A stretch of 64,000 bases of DNA. Origin: Amycolatopsis tolypomycina (GTDB taxonomy: Bacteria; Actinomycetota; Actinomycetes; Mycobacteriales; Pseudonocardiaceae). The notes beneath the pieces were generated by a model. It was given only the letters and a program-made list of their open reading frames with translations, ran no database searches and had not been told where the DNA came from. Each line of letters opens with the position of its first letter. The first letter of the stretch is position 1. The stretch is from positions 6,452,001 to 6,516,000 of the forward strand of contig NZ_FNSO01000004.1 in the NCBI RefSeq assembly GCF_900105945.1. Direction: 5' to 3'. Below are positions 1 through 8,327 of this stretch, in pieces. The translations under genes and the position numbers were made by a program.

Positions 1-1
1 C

Positions 2-370
2 GCGGTCCCGGCGCGGCAGCTGGCGGCCATGGCCGGGTACGACCGGCGGCTGTTCGAGCGCGCGGGCGACCTCATCGCGCTGGTCCGCGAAGCGGGCCGC
101 ACCGAACCCGAACTGGCGGACCTGTACCGGCAGGCCCGGCAGACGGCCGACGGGACCCGCGTGCAGGTGTTCACGTCCTGGCCGGAAGGCACGCTGCGCC
201 ACGACCTCCCGACCGCCGTGGACGTTTACGCCGGCCTGTGCACCATCGACGTCTACACCACGTTCACCGTCGAACGCGGCTGGTCGCCCGACCGGGTCGA
301 GCGCTGGTGGGCCGGGGCACTGGCCCGGGAACTGCTCAGTGACCCGCCGGCTCAGTCGTCGGAGTCGTAG
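2..370 (+). CDS. TetR-type regulator, C-terminal part (5' end outside window)
   Basis: The reading frame is open from the first bases, so the gene begins upstream of the window. An internal ATG at 29 is not taken as the start. The visible 122 residues are helical, and the segment CTIDVYTTFTVERGWSPDRV followed by a Trp-rich helix resembles ligand-binding halves of TetR/AcrR repressors. The DNA-binding helix-turn-helix that would prove this lies outside. The stop codon overlaps the 3' end of the convergent RHS toxin gene by 19 bases. No ligand or target can be inferred. The family call is moderate; that it is the end of a real gene is fairly secure from codon bias. Confidence 0.6.
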   Translation, partial: AVPARQLAAMAGYDRRLFERAGDLIALVREAGRTEPELADLYRQARQTADGTRVQVFTSWPEGTLRHDLPTAVDVYAGLCTIDVYTTFTVERGWSPDRVERWWAGALARELLSDPPAQSSES

Positions 371-3300
371 GACGGCCCCCCGAGGTCACCGCGTTCGAGC
401 GCTTCCCAGTCCTGCGGCGTCGGGTCGCGGTACTTCCGGTGGCTCTCCTCGAGTTCTTGCTCGTAGGTCTGGTGGTCCGGGAACTTCCCGGTGCGCGCGG
501 CTTCCCGGGCCGCCTTGAGTTCCCGGACGTCGTGCGTGCTGAGCGGCGGCGTGGTCGCGTTGACGCCCGGGCCCGTCGCGTACGTGACGCCCTTGCCCTT
601 CGCGTGCTCGACCATGTGCCGGTAGGAGTCGTCCGCGATGTCGCCCCCGAGCGTGCCGGTCGTGGTGTGGAAGTGCTGCTGGTGGGCGTAGTCGAGCTGG
701 TTGAGCTGCAGGGCCGTGTTCGGGTCGCCCGCCTCCAGCGCGGTGCGCTGCGCGTCGCGGTAGGACTGCGCGGTGAACCCGGACTCCGCGGTCCGCGAAC
801 TGGTGCCGGTCCCGATGTGCGCCCGGTGCGACGCGTACTCCTCCTGGTACGCGGGTGCGTGGTTCTCCAGCTGCTTCTGCTGGTCCCCGGCCCCGCGCTT
901 GGCGGCGCTGCCGCGGCCGAGCACCTCGTAGCCGATCGGGTGCTCCGACTGGTGGGTGTCGCCGCTGACCTTGCCCTTCGCCGGGCCGCCCGGTGCCTTC
1001 AGCCGGGCGTCGAACAGCTTGGTGAGCCGCTGCTGCTCCCGGCCCTTCGCGCCGTGGGTGCCGTCGTCGTAGCTGGTCTTGGCGCGCTTCGGCGGCTGCG
1101 GACCCGACGACGAACCGGGCGTCAGCCCCGGGTTGCTGCCCGGCGGCCGCTTGCCGCCACCGCCGCCGGCCGCCGCGCACGGCGTCACGCCGGTGAGGCC
1201 GAGGGGGTCGATCTGGCGGGTCGGGTTGGGCACGTACGCCAGCGAGTCCGGCGCCGGGCCCAGCCCGAGCGGGTCGTGGCTGAGGTAGCGCCCGGTTTCG
1301 GGGTCGTAGTAGCGGTGGAAGTTGTAGTGCAGCCCGGTTTCCCGGTCGTGGTACTGGCCGGGGAAGCGCAGCGGGGTCCAGGCCCGCGCGGGCTCGTCGG
1401 CGACCTGGCCCCAGAGAGTGGCGCGCGGGTGCCAGGCGACCTCGCCCGCTTCGTCGACGAGCTCGGCCGGGGCCCCGACCAGGTCGGTGACGATGGTGTG
1501 GAACCGCTCGCCGGTCCCCCACCGCTCGGTCTGGGCGATCGGCCGCCCGGACCCGGGCTCGCGGTCCCACCCGACGGTCATCCCGGCGTGGGTCTCCTCG
1601 GCCAGTTCGGTGCCGTCCCAGGTGAAGCCGATCGCCTCGGCGACGCGCCCTTCGCCGTCGAGCCGCAGTTTCGCGATCCGCCGCCCGAGCGCGTCGTACC
1701 GGTACACCCACTCGGTCCCGTCCGGGGTGCCGACCGCGGTGAGCCGGTCGTCGGAGTTCCAGTGGTAGTGCCAGCTCCGGCCGTGCCGCTGCCGCTCGAC
1801 CGTGCGGCCGAGGGCGTCGTGCCGGTAGACCGTGTCCCCGGCGGCGGTCAGCAGGGTGCCCGAGTACTGCCGCGGCCCGACCGCGGCGTCCGGTGACATC
1901 CGGGGCTCCGCCTCGGGCCGGGCCGGCCAGCCCGCGTGCGTGATGGCGCCGGACGCGCGGTAGGCGTAGTCCTCGCGCCACGCGGGCCCGGTCACCGAAC
2001 ACACCCGCCCGGCGGCGTCGACCTCCAGCGCGCGCGGGCCGGACAGCGCGTCGGTGACGCCGGCGAGGTGGCCGTCGGGCAGGTAGGTGTACTCGCGCCG
2101 CTGGGTCATCCGGTCGCCGGCGCGCACCGCCTGGCCGAGCAGCCGGTCCTGGGGGTCCCACCACTGCCGCAGCTCGGTGTGCCCGAGCCGGCGGGACACT
2201 TCGCGACCGCCGCGGTCGTGGGCGAACGACAGCTCCCGGGTGCCGGTGCGCAGCGCGACCGGACGGCCCGCCGCGTCGTAGGCGAAGGCGGACTGCGCCC
2301 CGGACGGCGTCCGCCGGAGGGTCCGGCGGCCGAGCGCGTCGTACGCCGAGTGCACCACGCGGCCGTCGACGGACTCGGCGACCACCCGGCCGAGCGGGTC
2401 GTGGGCGAAGATCACCTCCGCGGCGTCGTTGCGGGCGGAGATCAGCCGATCCGCGGCGTCGTAGGCGAAGACGGCCACGTCGGAACCCGCGCGGCGGGTG
2501 ACGATCCGGCCCAGGACGTCGCGTTCGAGCAGGACGGTGCCGCCGTCGGCCCGGTCGACCCGGACGAGCTGTCCCGCGGCGTCGTAGCCGTAGCGCGTGG
2601 TGCGGCCGTTGAAGTCGGTTTCGGAGACCGGGTTCCCGGCGGCGTCGTACTCGTAGCGCCACACCAGCCCTTGGGCGTCGGTCACCGCCACGAGCCGCAG
2701 TTCGGTGTCGTAGGTGTACTCGAGCCGCTGCCCGGCCGGCCCTTCGTCGGAAACCGGCAGGTCGAACGGGCCGAACTCGGTCCGGCTGACCAGGCCACGC
2801 GCGTCGACGGCTTCTTCGGCGGTGCCCGCGGCGGCGTCGGACCAGCGCCAGGTCGCGCCGTCCGGGTCGACCTGCTCCCGCAGGTCACCGCCGGGCGACC
2901 AGCGCATCCTGGTCACCGCGCCGAGCGGGCCGGCGACGGTCGTGACCCGGCCGAAGCCGTCGTACTCGTAGCGGGTGACGGCGCCGAGCGGGTCGGTCAC
3001 CGAGACCGGCAGCCCCGCCGCGTTGTTCTCGAACCGGGTGACCCCGCCGAGCGCGTCGGTGACGGCGGCGATGTTGCCCGCCTCGTCGTACCCGTACCGC
3101 GTGACCGCCCCCACCGGATCGGTGGTGTGCAGGAGCTTGCCGCGCGGGTCGTACTCCCACTGCCAGGCCGCGCCGTCGGGACCGACGCGCAGCACCGGAC
3201 GGCCGTTGCCGTCGTACTCGGCGACCGCGACACCGCCGTCCGGCCGGGTCACGCGCACGACGTTGCCCGCGTCGTCGAACTCGTAGGCGGTGGTCCGGCC

Positions 3301-5235
3301 GAGCGCGTCGATGCGGGCGCGGACCCGGCCGAGCGCGTCGAGGTCCACTGTGGACGTGTGGCCGAGCGGATCGGTTTCGGCGACCACGCGCAGGCGTTCG
3401 TCGAGCCGGTAGGTCGTGGTCGCGCCGAGGGAGTTGGTGAGCCGGGTGACGCCCGGCTCGTACGCCAGGGTGCAGTCCAGGTGCCCGCCGTCGCTTTCGG
3501 TGCGGACGCACCGGCCGAGCGCGTCGAAGCCGTAGCGGTACCAGCGGCCGGCGCAGTCCTCCCACCGGACGATCCGGCCGTCGGCGTCGTAGGTGAACTT
3601 CGTCGGGACGCCGCGGGCGTCGGTCACCTCGGTGAGCCGCCGCCGCGCGTCGTAGGCGTAGCGGGCCAGCGGCGTTTCCGCGCCCGGCAGGCGCAGCGCC
3701 GTCACCAGGCCGTCGCCGGTCTCGACGAGCAGCCGGTAGCCGCCGGAGTGCCGCAGCTCGGTGGGCAGGCCGGCGGCGTCGTAGGCGATCGTGACGCGGT
3801 TGCCGTCGCCGTCGCCCTCGCCGTGCAGCCGGCCGCCGGAGTCGAAGAACAGCAGCCGTTCGGTGGCCGGGTCGCCGACGGCGTACCCGTCGCCGTCCCG
3901 CCACAGCCGCAGCCGCGGGCCGCTGTCCGGGACGACCGGGGCGGCCCCGGCGGGCACGGGGAAGGTGAGCACGGTGCCGTCGGCCAGCGCGAGGTCCAGC
4001 CCGCCGGGCCCGGCTTCGAGGCGCTGGTCGAGCGTGGACGCCCAGGACGGCCCGAAGAGGCGGCCGTGGCGGTAGGCCGAGAGGTGGGTGCGCGACACGA
4101 CGAGCGGCAGGGCACCGGCGAACTCGGCGTCGTCCTTGGCGAGGACGACCCACCCGGTGGCGACGTCGACGGGGTCGGCGCAGAGGGTGCGGTCCTTGAC
4201 CGGGACGTCGTGTTCGGCGGGGTTGCCGCGGTCGCTCAGCGGCCGCGTGGCCGACGCGGGTTTCGTGGCGGCGGGTGTGTCCGGAGTGTCTGGAGTGTCC
4301 TGAGTGGACGGTTTCGGAGGTGGGGCGGCGGCCGGTGCGTCACCGTCCGCGTGCGTCGGCGTGCTTCCGCCAGCGTGGGCGGGCGGGGTGGCACCGCCGC
4401 TGCCGCCCGCGTGGGCGGGCGTGACCGAGCCGCCGTCGCCGGGCAGGGTTTCCCCCGCGCCGGGCCGCGTCGGCAGGTCGCCGACCGCGCGCGACGGCGT
4501 GACCGAGCCGGCGTCGACGCGCCGCAGGGCCGCGGACGCGTCGCCGAAGACGTCACCCGCCCGCTTGAGCAGCGGGATCAGCCGGCCCAGCGCGTCGATC
4601 ACCCGGCCGGTGAGGCTCGCGATCTTCGCGGCCGTCGAGGCGACCGCCCTGGCCACCTGCGGCACCACCCAGGTCAGGCCGATGCCGAACGTGCCGAGCA
4701 CCTGCAGCGCCCAGCTGATCATGCGGCCGACCAGCTCGGCGACGATGTCGCGGACCAGCGAGCGGACCGCGCCCACGAGCTCCCCGGCGGTGCGCACCCC
4801 GCCCGCGGCGCCCTCGGCGGCGTTCTGCGACGCGAGCAGGAGCTGCGCGGTGTCGGCGGTCCGCCGGCGGTAGGCGTCGGCCGCCGGGCCGGTCCAGCTC
4901 GGCGTGTCGGCGGCTGCCAGCGCGGTGAGGTCGGTGCCGATCGCCGCCAGCTGGGTGCCGACGGACTGCCACGCCTCGGCGTGCGCGGCGATCTCCGCCG
5001 GGTCACCGGCGAGCGCGTCCAGGGCCTCCTTGAGCGGGCCCACGTGCTCCATCAGCCAGCCGACCCCCTGGGAGAGGATCGTGCCGAAGGGGTCCATCAC
5101 CGCGCCCAGCGCGTCGAGCCCGGCGCCGGCCGCGGCGAGGGCACCGGCGGCCCAGTCCCCGCTGTCGATCGCGGACTTGAGGTCGGCGGCCGACTCCAGC
5201 AGCGAGGCCCCGGCGAACGCGGGGTCCGTCACCAC
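352..5235 (-). CDS. RHS/YD-repeat polymorphic toxin with ESX-type N-terminus
   Basis: A 1627-residue exported contact toxin candidate. Residues 1-235 are helical with a WTG motif at 114-116 (WXG100-like) and a hydrophobic stretch near 172-205. Residues about 240-335 form a Pro/Thr/Ala linker. A DUF6531-type entry (DPVDVATG near 354) starts a long series of YD repeats (GYDAAG, EYDGNG and similar), ending with the RHS core signature GRYLSHDPLGL and DPLGLTG near 1350. The last 278 residues (nucleotides 352-1188) are the variable tip. It carries SEHPIGYEVL and HRAHIGTGTS, His/Glu/Asp-rich, and I cannot assign it to a toxin family. The GTG start overlaps the YbaB-like gene by 7 bases, so it is the last gene of the type VII cassette. 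No immunity gene lies 3' of it: the convergent TetR gene overlaps its end. Confidence 0.88.
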   Translation of the reverse strand: MVTDPAFAGASLLESAADLKSAIDSGDWAAGALAAAGAGLDALGAVMDPFGTILSQGVGWLMEHVGPLKEALDALAGDPAEIAAHAEAWQSVGTQLAAIGTDLTALAAADTPSWTGPAADAYRRRTADTAQLLLASQNAAEGAAGGVRTAGELVGAVRSLVRDIVAELVGRMISWALQVLGTFGIGLTWVVPQVARAVASTAAKIASLTGRVIDALGRLIPLLKRAGDVFGDASAALRRVDAGSVTPSRAVGDLPTRPGAGETLPGDGGSVTPAHAGGSGGATPPAHAGGSTPTHADGDAPAAAPPPKPSTQDTPDTPDTPAATKPASATRPLSDRGNPAEHDVPVKDRTLCADPVDVATGWVVLAKDDAEFAGALPLVVSRTHLSAYRHGRLFGPSWASTLDQRLEAGPGGLDLALADGTVLTFPVPAGAAPVVPDSGPRLRLWRDGDGYAVGDPATERLLFFDSGGRLHGEGDGDGNRVTIAYDAAGLPTELRHSGGYRLLVETGDGLVTALRLPGAETPLARYAYDARRRLTEVTDARGVPTKFTYDADGRIVRWEDCAGRWYRYGFDALGRCVRTESDGGHLDCTLAYEPGVTRLTNSLGATTTYRLDERLRVVAETDPLGHTSTVDLDALGRVRARIDALGRTTAYEFDDAGNVVRVTRPDGGVAVAEYDGNGRPVLRVGPDGAAWQWEYDPRGKLLHTTDPVGAVTRYGYDEAGNIAAVTDALGGVTRFENNAAGLPVSVTDPLGAVTRYEYDGFGRVTTVAGPLGAVTRMRWSPGGDLREQVDPDGATWRWSDAAAGTAEEAVDARGLVSRTEFGPFDLPVSDEGPAGQRLEYTYDTELRLVAVTDAQGLVWRYEYDAAGNPVSETDFNGRTTRYGYDAAGQLVRVDRADGGTVLLERDVLGRIVTRRAGSDVAVFAYDAADRLISARNDAAEVIFAHDPLGRVVAESVDGRVVHSAYDALGRRTLRRTPSGAQSAFAYDAAGRPVALRTGTRELSFAHDRGGREVSRRLGHTELRQWWDPQDRLLGQAVRAGDRMTQRREYTYLPDGHLAGVTDALSGPRALEVDAAGRVCSVTGPAWREDYAYRASGAITHAGWPARPEAEPRMSPDAAVGPRQYSGTLLTAAGDTVYRHDALGRTVERQRHGRSWHYHWNSDDRLTAVGTPDGTEWVYRYDALGRRIAKLRLDGEGRVAEAIGFTWDGTELAEETHAGMTVGWDREPGSGRPIAQTERWGTGERFHTIVTDLVGAPAELVDEAGEVAWHPRATLWGQVADEPARAWTPLRFPGQYHDRETGLHYNFHRYYDPETGRYLSHDPLGLGPAPDSLAYVPNPTRQIDPLGLTGVTPCAAAGGGGGKRPPGSNPGLTPGSSSGPQPPKRAKTSYDDGTHGAKGREQQRLTKLFDARLKAPGGPAKGKVSGDTHQSEHPIGYEVLGRGSAAKRGAGDQQKQLENHAPAYQEEYASHRAHIGTGTSSRTAESGFTAQSYRDAQRTALEAGDPNTALQLNQLDYAHQQHFHTTTGTLGGDIADDSYRHMVEHAKGKGVTYATGPGVNATTPPLSTHDVRELKAAREAARTGKFPDHQTYEQELEESHRKYRDPTPQDWEALERGDLGGPSYDSDD

Positions 5236-5708
5236 GGCTCCTCGTCCTGGGCGGCGTCGTCGTCGCGTTCGGTCTCCTGCGGTTCGCCGGCGGAGTCTTC
5301 GACGGCGTCTTCGTCGGGCTCGGGGAACCGGCCGCGCAGGTCGGCCAGCATCAGTTCCCGGGTCTGGGGGTCTTCGTCGCCGAGTTCGGCGGCCAGGACG
5401 TCGCCGACCCGCCCGGCGATCCCGGCTTGGGCCCGGCGCATGGTGTCGAGGATGAGCGTGGCCAGCTCGGGCATCGGGACGGTCCGCGCCTGGGGCCCGA
5501 ATTCGAGGTCGGTGACGCTCCCGTCGGCCCGGACGGTCACCTTCACGAAGTTCGACACGCTGGTGGCGCTCAGCCGCAGGTCACCGGTCTGCCGGGCGAC
5601 CGACTCGTACTTCGCGGCCTTGGCGCTCAAGCCTTCGGCCCACTGGTCGAGGCGCGCTTTCGCTTCGTCGGGGCTGCCGTTCATGGCCATGACGCCGGGT
5701 CCGGTCAT
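5229..5708 (-). CDS. YbaB/EbfC-like protein of the type VII cassette
   Basis: 159 residues. The central part (SVSNFVKVTVRADGSVTDLE, then hydrophobic and helical segments) matches the YbaB/EbfC DNA-binding fold, which in actinomycetes is often encoded next to ESX substrates. The C-terminal 40 residues are strongly acidic (EPDEDAVEDSAGEPQE and on). ATG 5708 is chosen because GAGAGGA lies just upstream; two further Met codons follow closely. The stop overlaps the toxin start by 7 bases, so translation is probably coupled. Its role beside a secreted toxin (chaperone, nucleoid or DNA-binding factor) is unknown; the acidic tail argues against simple DNA binding. Confidence 0.8.
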   Translation of the reverse strand: MTGPGVMAMNGSPDEAKARLDQWAEGLSAKAAKYESVARQTGDLRLSATSVSNFVKVTVRADGSVTDLEFGPQARTVPMPELATLILDTMRRAQAGIAGRVGDVLAAELGDEDPQTRELMLADLRGRFPEPDEDAVEDSAGEPQETERDDDAAQDEEPW

Positions 5709-5719
5709 CTTCGGTCCTC

Positions 5720-6025
5720 TCAGGCGAGGTAGTCGCGGAAGGGCTGAGTGGAGGCGTCTTCCCGCTGCCGGTAGCTCCCGGCGGCGGTCCGCACGTTGAC
5801 GGCGGTGGTCCGCACGGCCTCGACGGTGGCGGCCAAGGCGGCTTTCCCCTTGTCCTCGACCGGGTTGACGCAAGGAGGCAGGAAGGAGCAGAGCAGCCCA
5901 TAGGCGTTCCCGGACATCGCCGCGGAGGCGGCAGCCTCGGCGACGGCGGCCAGCCGCCTCTCGATCCCGTCGAGGTGACCGGCATGCACGGTGAGCTCGT
6001 CCGCGGCCACTCCGAACCCGGTCAC
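5720..6025 (-). CDS. Small ESX-associated protein (EspC/WXG100-like)
   Basis: 101 residues, predominantly helical: MTGFGVAADELTVHAGHLDG, then two amphipathic helices around a short turn with two cysteines. Size, start and location fit the 'type VII secretion target' group related to mycobacterial EspC and WXG100 proteins. No strict WXG is present. The start overlaps the end of the PPE-like gene by 4 bases (ATGA) and the YbaB-like gene follows after 11 bases, so it sits inside one operon. It probably forms a helical hairpin exported with, or bound to, the N-terminus of the RHS toxin. This is inference from family and context. Confidence 0.72.
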   Translation of the reverse strand: MTGFGVAADELTVHAGHLDGIERRLAAVAEAAASAAMSGNAYGLLCSFLPPCVNPVEDKGKAALAATVEAVRTTAVNVRTAAGSYRQREDASTQPFRDYLA

Positions 6026-7995
6026 GGCTGCTTCCTCCAGATCTTGTTCTTCTTCCAGTCACCGAGCGTGGGCGGAACAACGGGCTGTTCGACGGCGAAG
6101 AGTTCGGGATCGGCTTCGAGGTAGTCGGCAACGCGGTGTTCGTCGTCTTCGGCAGGCTTGCCCCCAGGACGCGGAACCCCGGCAAGCGGAGCAGGCTGGC
6201 CGGTTCGCGGGGGTTCGGAGGTGCCGGCCGGGGTGTCCCGCACCGTCCCGGACCGTTCAGGCAAGGCGGCGGTGCCGGACCCGGTGGCGTTCCCGTGGTC
6301 ACCACCGGGAGCGCCGGAGCCGGCCGGGGGCATCCCGGAGCCACCGGGACCACCGAAACCGGCCGAGGGCATCCCGGAGCCACCGGGACCACCGAAACCG
6401 GCCGAGGGCATCCCGGAGCCACCGGGACCACCGGCACCAAGCCGCGGCCGGCGGCTGCGGGCGTCCTCACCCGAGCCGAGCCGGGGTGCCCGGCCGAGAC
6501 CGCCCACCCCCTGCGGCACCCGCCCCGGCCCGCCGGTGCCACCGGGAACCGGAGGATCGGGCGGCAGCGGCGGAACCCCAGCCGCAACAGCCGGATCACC
6601 CGGCGGCAGCGGAGGAATCGGCGGAACGAGCCGGGCACCACTCACCCCGGTCGAGTCGGAGTGCGGCGAAACCCCACCTGGCAGGACCGAACCCGGCGGC
6701 AACCCTCCCGGCACCCCCGAACCCGGCGGCAACCCTCCCGGCACCCCCGGACCCGGCGGCAGCCCGCCCGGCACCCCCGAACCCGGCGGCAATCCTCCCG
6801 GCACCCTCGAATCCGGCTGCGGGAGGGGCGGAACTCCGGCGGCGCGCACCTCCTCCAGCCCCGGCGGCACCCCGGCGGCGGCATCCACCCGCGGCCGCAA
6901 CTCCTCGGACACCACCGAATCCGGCGGCAATCCGCCCGGCACCCCCGAACCCGGCGGCAGCCCTCCCGGCACCCCCGAATCCGGCTGCGGGAGAGGCGGA
7001 ATCCCGGCGGCGCCCACCCTCTCCACCTCCGGCGGCACTCCAGCGGCGGCATCCACCCGCGACCGCAACCCCTCCGACACCACCGAACCCGGCGGCAACC
7101 CGCCCACCACCCCCGAATCCGGCTGCGGAAAAGGCGGAACCCCGGCTGTCGCATCCACCCGCGACCGAACCCCGTCCGAGGTCACCGAATCCGGCTGCGG
7201 CACCTCCGCCCGCGACCGAGCATCCTCCGCCACCACCGAATCCGGCGACGGCACCCCACCGGCCCCGCTCGTCACCACCGCCGCCGGCTGCACCCCGCCA
7301 AACCCCGGCACACCGCCCACCCCGGCGCCGTCCCGCGTCAGTCCACTTCGGACCGCCACTCCCGGCAACTCCGGCGGCGCCGCGAAGAACGGCGTCACCA
7401 CCGCCTGGGCCAGCGCCCGGTCGAACTCCGTCATGATCCGCACCGCCTCGGCGTGGGCCGCTTCCTGGGCGTCGCGCAGCCGGGTGTCCTCGGCCAGCTG
7501 CCGCGCGTAGGCCACCGGATCCGTGATCCCCTGCAGCCGCGCGTTCGCCTCGGCCACGGAAAACGCGACCGGCGGGTTGGCCGCCATGCGACGGCGGGCC
7601 TCCTCCAGCGCCTGCGCGTGCGCCTGCTGCTGCCGTCCGGCCTGCTGCGCGCCGCGGGCCGTGGTGGCCAGCCAGTCCGCCACCTTCGTCAGGTGGCGGC
7701 GGACCGCGTCGCCGCCCGCGCCCCGCCAGTCGCCTCGGCTCTCCTCGATCGCCCGGCGCACCGCCCGCTCGTGCTGCTGGAGCTCGTCGGCGATGCGCAG
7801 CCACTCCTGCGCCGACTCCGCGACCGCCGCCGGGTTCGCGTTCGTCGTCACCTCGGCCGCCATCTGCTCGTGGGAGACGTTCGCCCACACCGTCATCGGC
7901 ACCCCGTCGGACGGCCGCGGCTCCAGGCCGTCGGCCGGCACCGGGTCCGCGGCGGGTGGCCGCAGCAGCCGGCGCCGGAACTCTTCGTGCCACAT
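6022..7995 (-). CDS. PPE-like / WXG-type protein with long Pro-Gly repeat tail
   Basis: 657 residues. The N-terminal 230 are helical and resemble PPE/WXG substrates: SHEQMAAEVTTNANPAAVAE, then ESRGDWRGAGGDAVRRHL with a WRG turn, then long coiled helices. The remainder is low-complexity Pro/Gly sequence built from two tandem repeats (10-residue PGGLPPGSGV type and 13-residue GGPGGSGMPSAGF type). The last 40 residues (ADYLEADPELFAVEQPVVPP, ending KKNKIWRKQP) regain complexity and look like a conserved tail motif. ATG 7995 follows the upstream stop (8001) by a few bases; a TTG at 8004 overlapping that stop is an alternative start. Likely exported by an ESX system with EspG as chaperone. Confidence 0.75.
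   Translation of the reverse strand: MWHEEFRRRLLRPPAADPVPADGLEPRPSDGVPMTVWANVSHEQMAAEVTTNANPAAVAESAQEWLRIADELQQHERAVRRAIEESRGDWRGAGGDAVRRHLTKVADWLATTARGAQQAGRQQQAHAQALEEARRRMAANPPVAFSVAEANARLQGITDPVAYARQLAEDTRLRDAQEAAHAEAVRIMTEFDRALAQAVVTPFFAAPPELPGVAVRSGLTRDGAGVGGVPGFGGVQPAAVVTSGAGGVPSPDSVVAEDARSRAEVPQPDSVTSDGVRSRVDATAGVPPFPQPDSGVVGGLPPGSVVSEGLRSRVDAAAGVPPEVERVGAAGIPPLPQPDSGVPGGLPPGSGVPGGLPPDSVVSEELRPRVDAAAGVPPGLEEVRAAGVPPLPQPDSRVPGGLPPGSGVPGGLPPGPGVPGGLPPGSGVPGGLPPGSVLPGGVSPHSDSTGVSGARLVPPIPPLPPGDPAVAAGVPPLPPDPPVPGGTGGPGRVPQGVGGLGRAPRLGSGEDARSRRPRLGAGGPGGSGMPSAGFGGPGGSGMPSAGFGGPGGSGMPPAGSGAPGGDHGNATGSGTAALPERSGTVRDTPAGTSEPPRTGQPAPLAGVPRPGGKPAEDDEHRVADYLEADPELFAVEQPVVPPTLGDWKKNKIWRKQP
6322..6438. 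repeat. 39-bp tandem repeat, three copies
   Basis: Three contiguous 39-base units (6322-6360, 6361-6399, 6400-6438), nearly identical, inside the PPE-like gene. Each encodes a 13-residue GGPGGSGMPSAGF-type unit. In frame, so it is a protein repeat that can expand or shrink. Confidence 0.95.
6691..6810. repeat. 30-bp tandem repeat, four copies
   Basis: Four contiguous 30-base units (6691-6720, 6721-6750, 6751-6780, 6781-6810) encoding a 10-residue PGGLPPGSGV-type unit in the PPE-like protein. Further diverged copies lie up to about 7100. Confidence 0.93.
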
Positions 7996-8000
7996 CGCGG

Positions 8001-8327
8001 TCAAGACCCCGGCTCCGTGAAGACCGAGAGCGTCGCGGCCTCCCGCCCGGCGTAGTTCTTCGCCGCCGTTTCGATCGCCTCGACGTACTGGGGGAACGTC
8101 GTCCTGGCCCGCTCGAGCCCGGTCAGCAGACCGCGGTCGTCCGTTGCGGAAGCCACCATGCGGGCCGCGACGAACCGGCCCGCCGGCGTCGCCCCCAGCG
8201 GCGGCTGCCCGCCGATCACCGCCCACCGGCCCGCTTCCGCCGCCAACGTCGCCGCGACGGCGTCGAGCGCCGTCACCAGCTGGGCGCCGACCTGGGCGCC
8301 GACCGCGAAACCACCGTCAGTAGACAT
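8001..8327 (-). CDS. Small helical ESX-associated protein
   Basis: 108 residues, Ala-rich and helical (AQVGAQLVTALDAVAATLAA, then RTTFPQYVEAIETAAKNYAG). It is the length and helix-turn-helix hairpin pattern of WXG100-type or PE-like partners. The C-terminal YxxxxAGREAAT stretch is common in actinomycete ESX-linked proteins. The ATG overlaps the end of the EspG-like gene by 11 bases, and the PPE-like gene starts 6 bases after its stop. It is the likely helical partner of the downstream PPE-like protein. No enzymatic motif is present. Family assignment rests on size, composition and context. Confidence 0.68.
   Translation of the reverse strand: MSTDGGFAVGAQVGAQLVTALDAVAATLAAEAGRWAVIGGQPPLGATPAGRFVAARMVASATDDRGLLTGLERARTTFPQYVEAIETAAKNYAGREAATLSVFTEPGS

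Noticed and set aside
1936..5799. Long plus-strand ORF (1287 codons) antisense to the RHS gene
   Set aside because: Repetitive Val/Gly/Arg-rich sequence mirrors the YD repeats; no family, no ribosome-binding site. High GC keeps the opposite frame open.
6322..7100. Regular repeats that could look like a CRISPR array
   Set aside because: Units are contiguous without spacers and are in frame inside the PPE-like gene.
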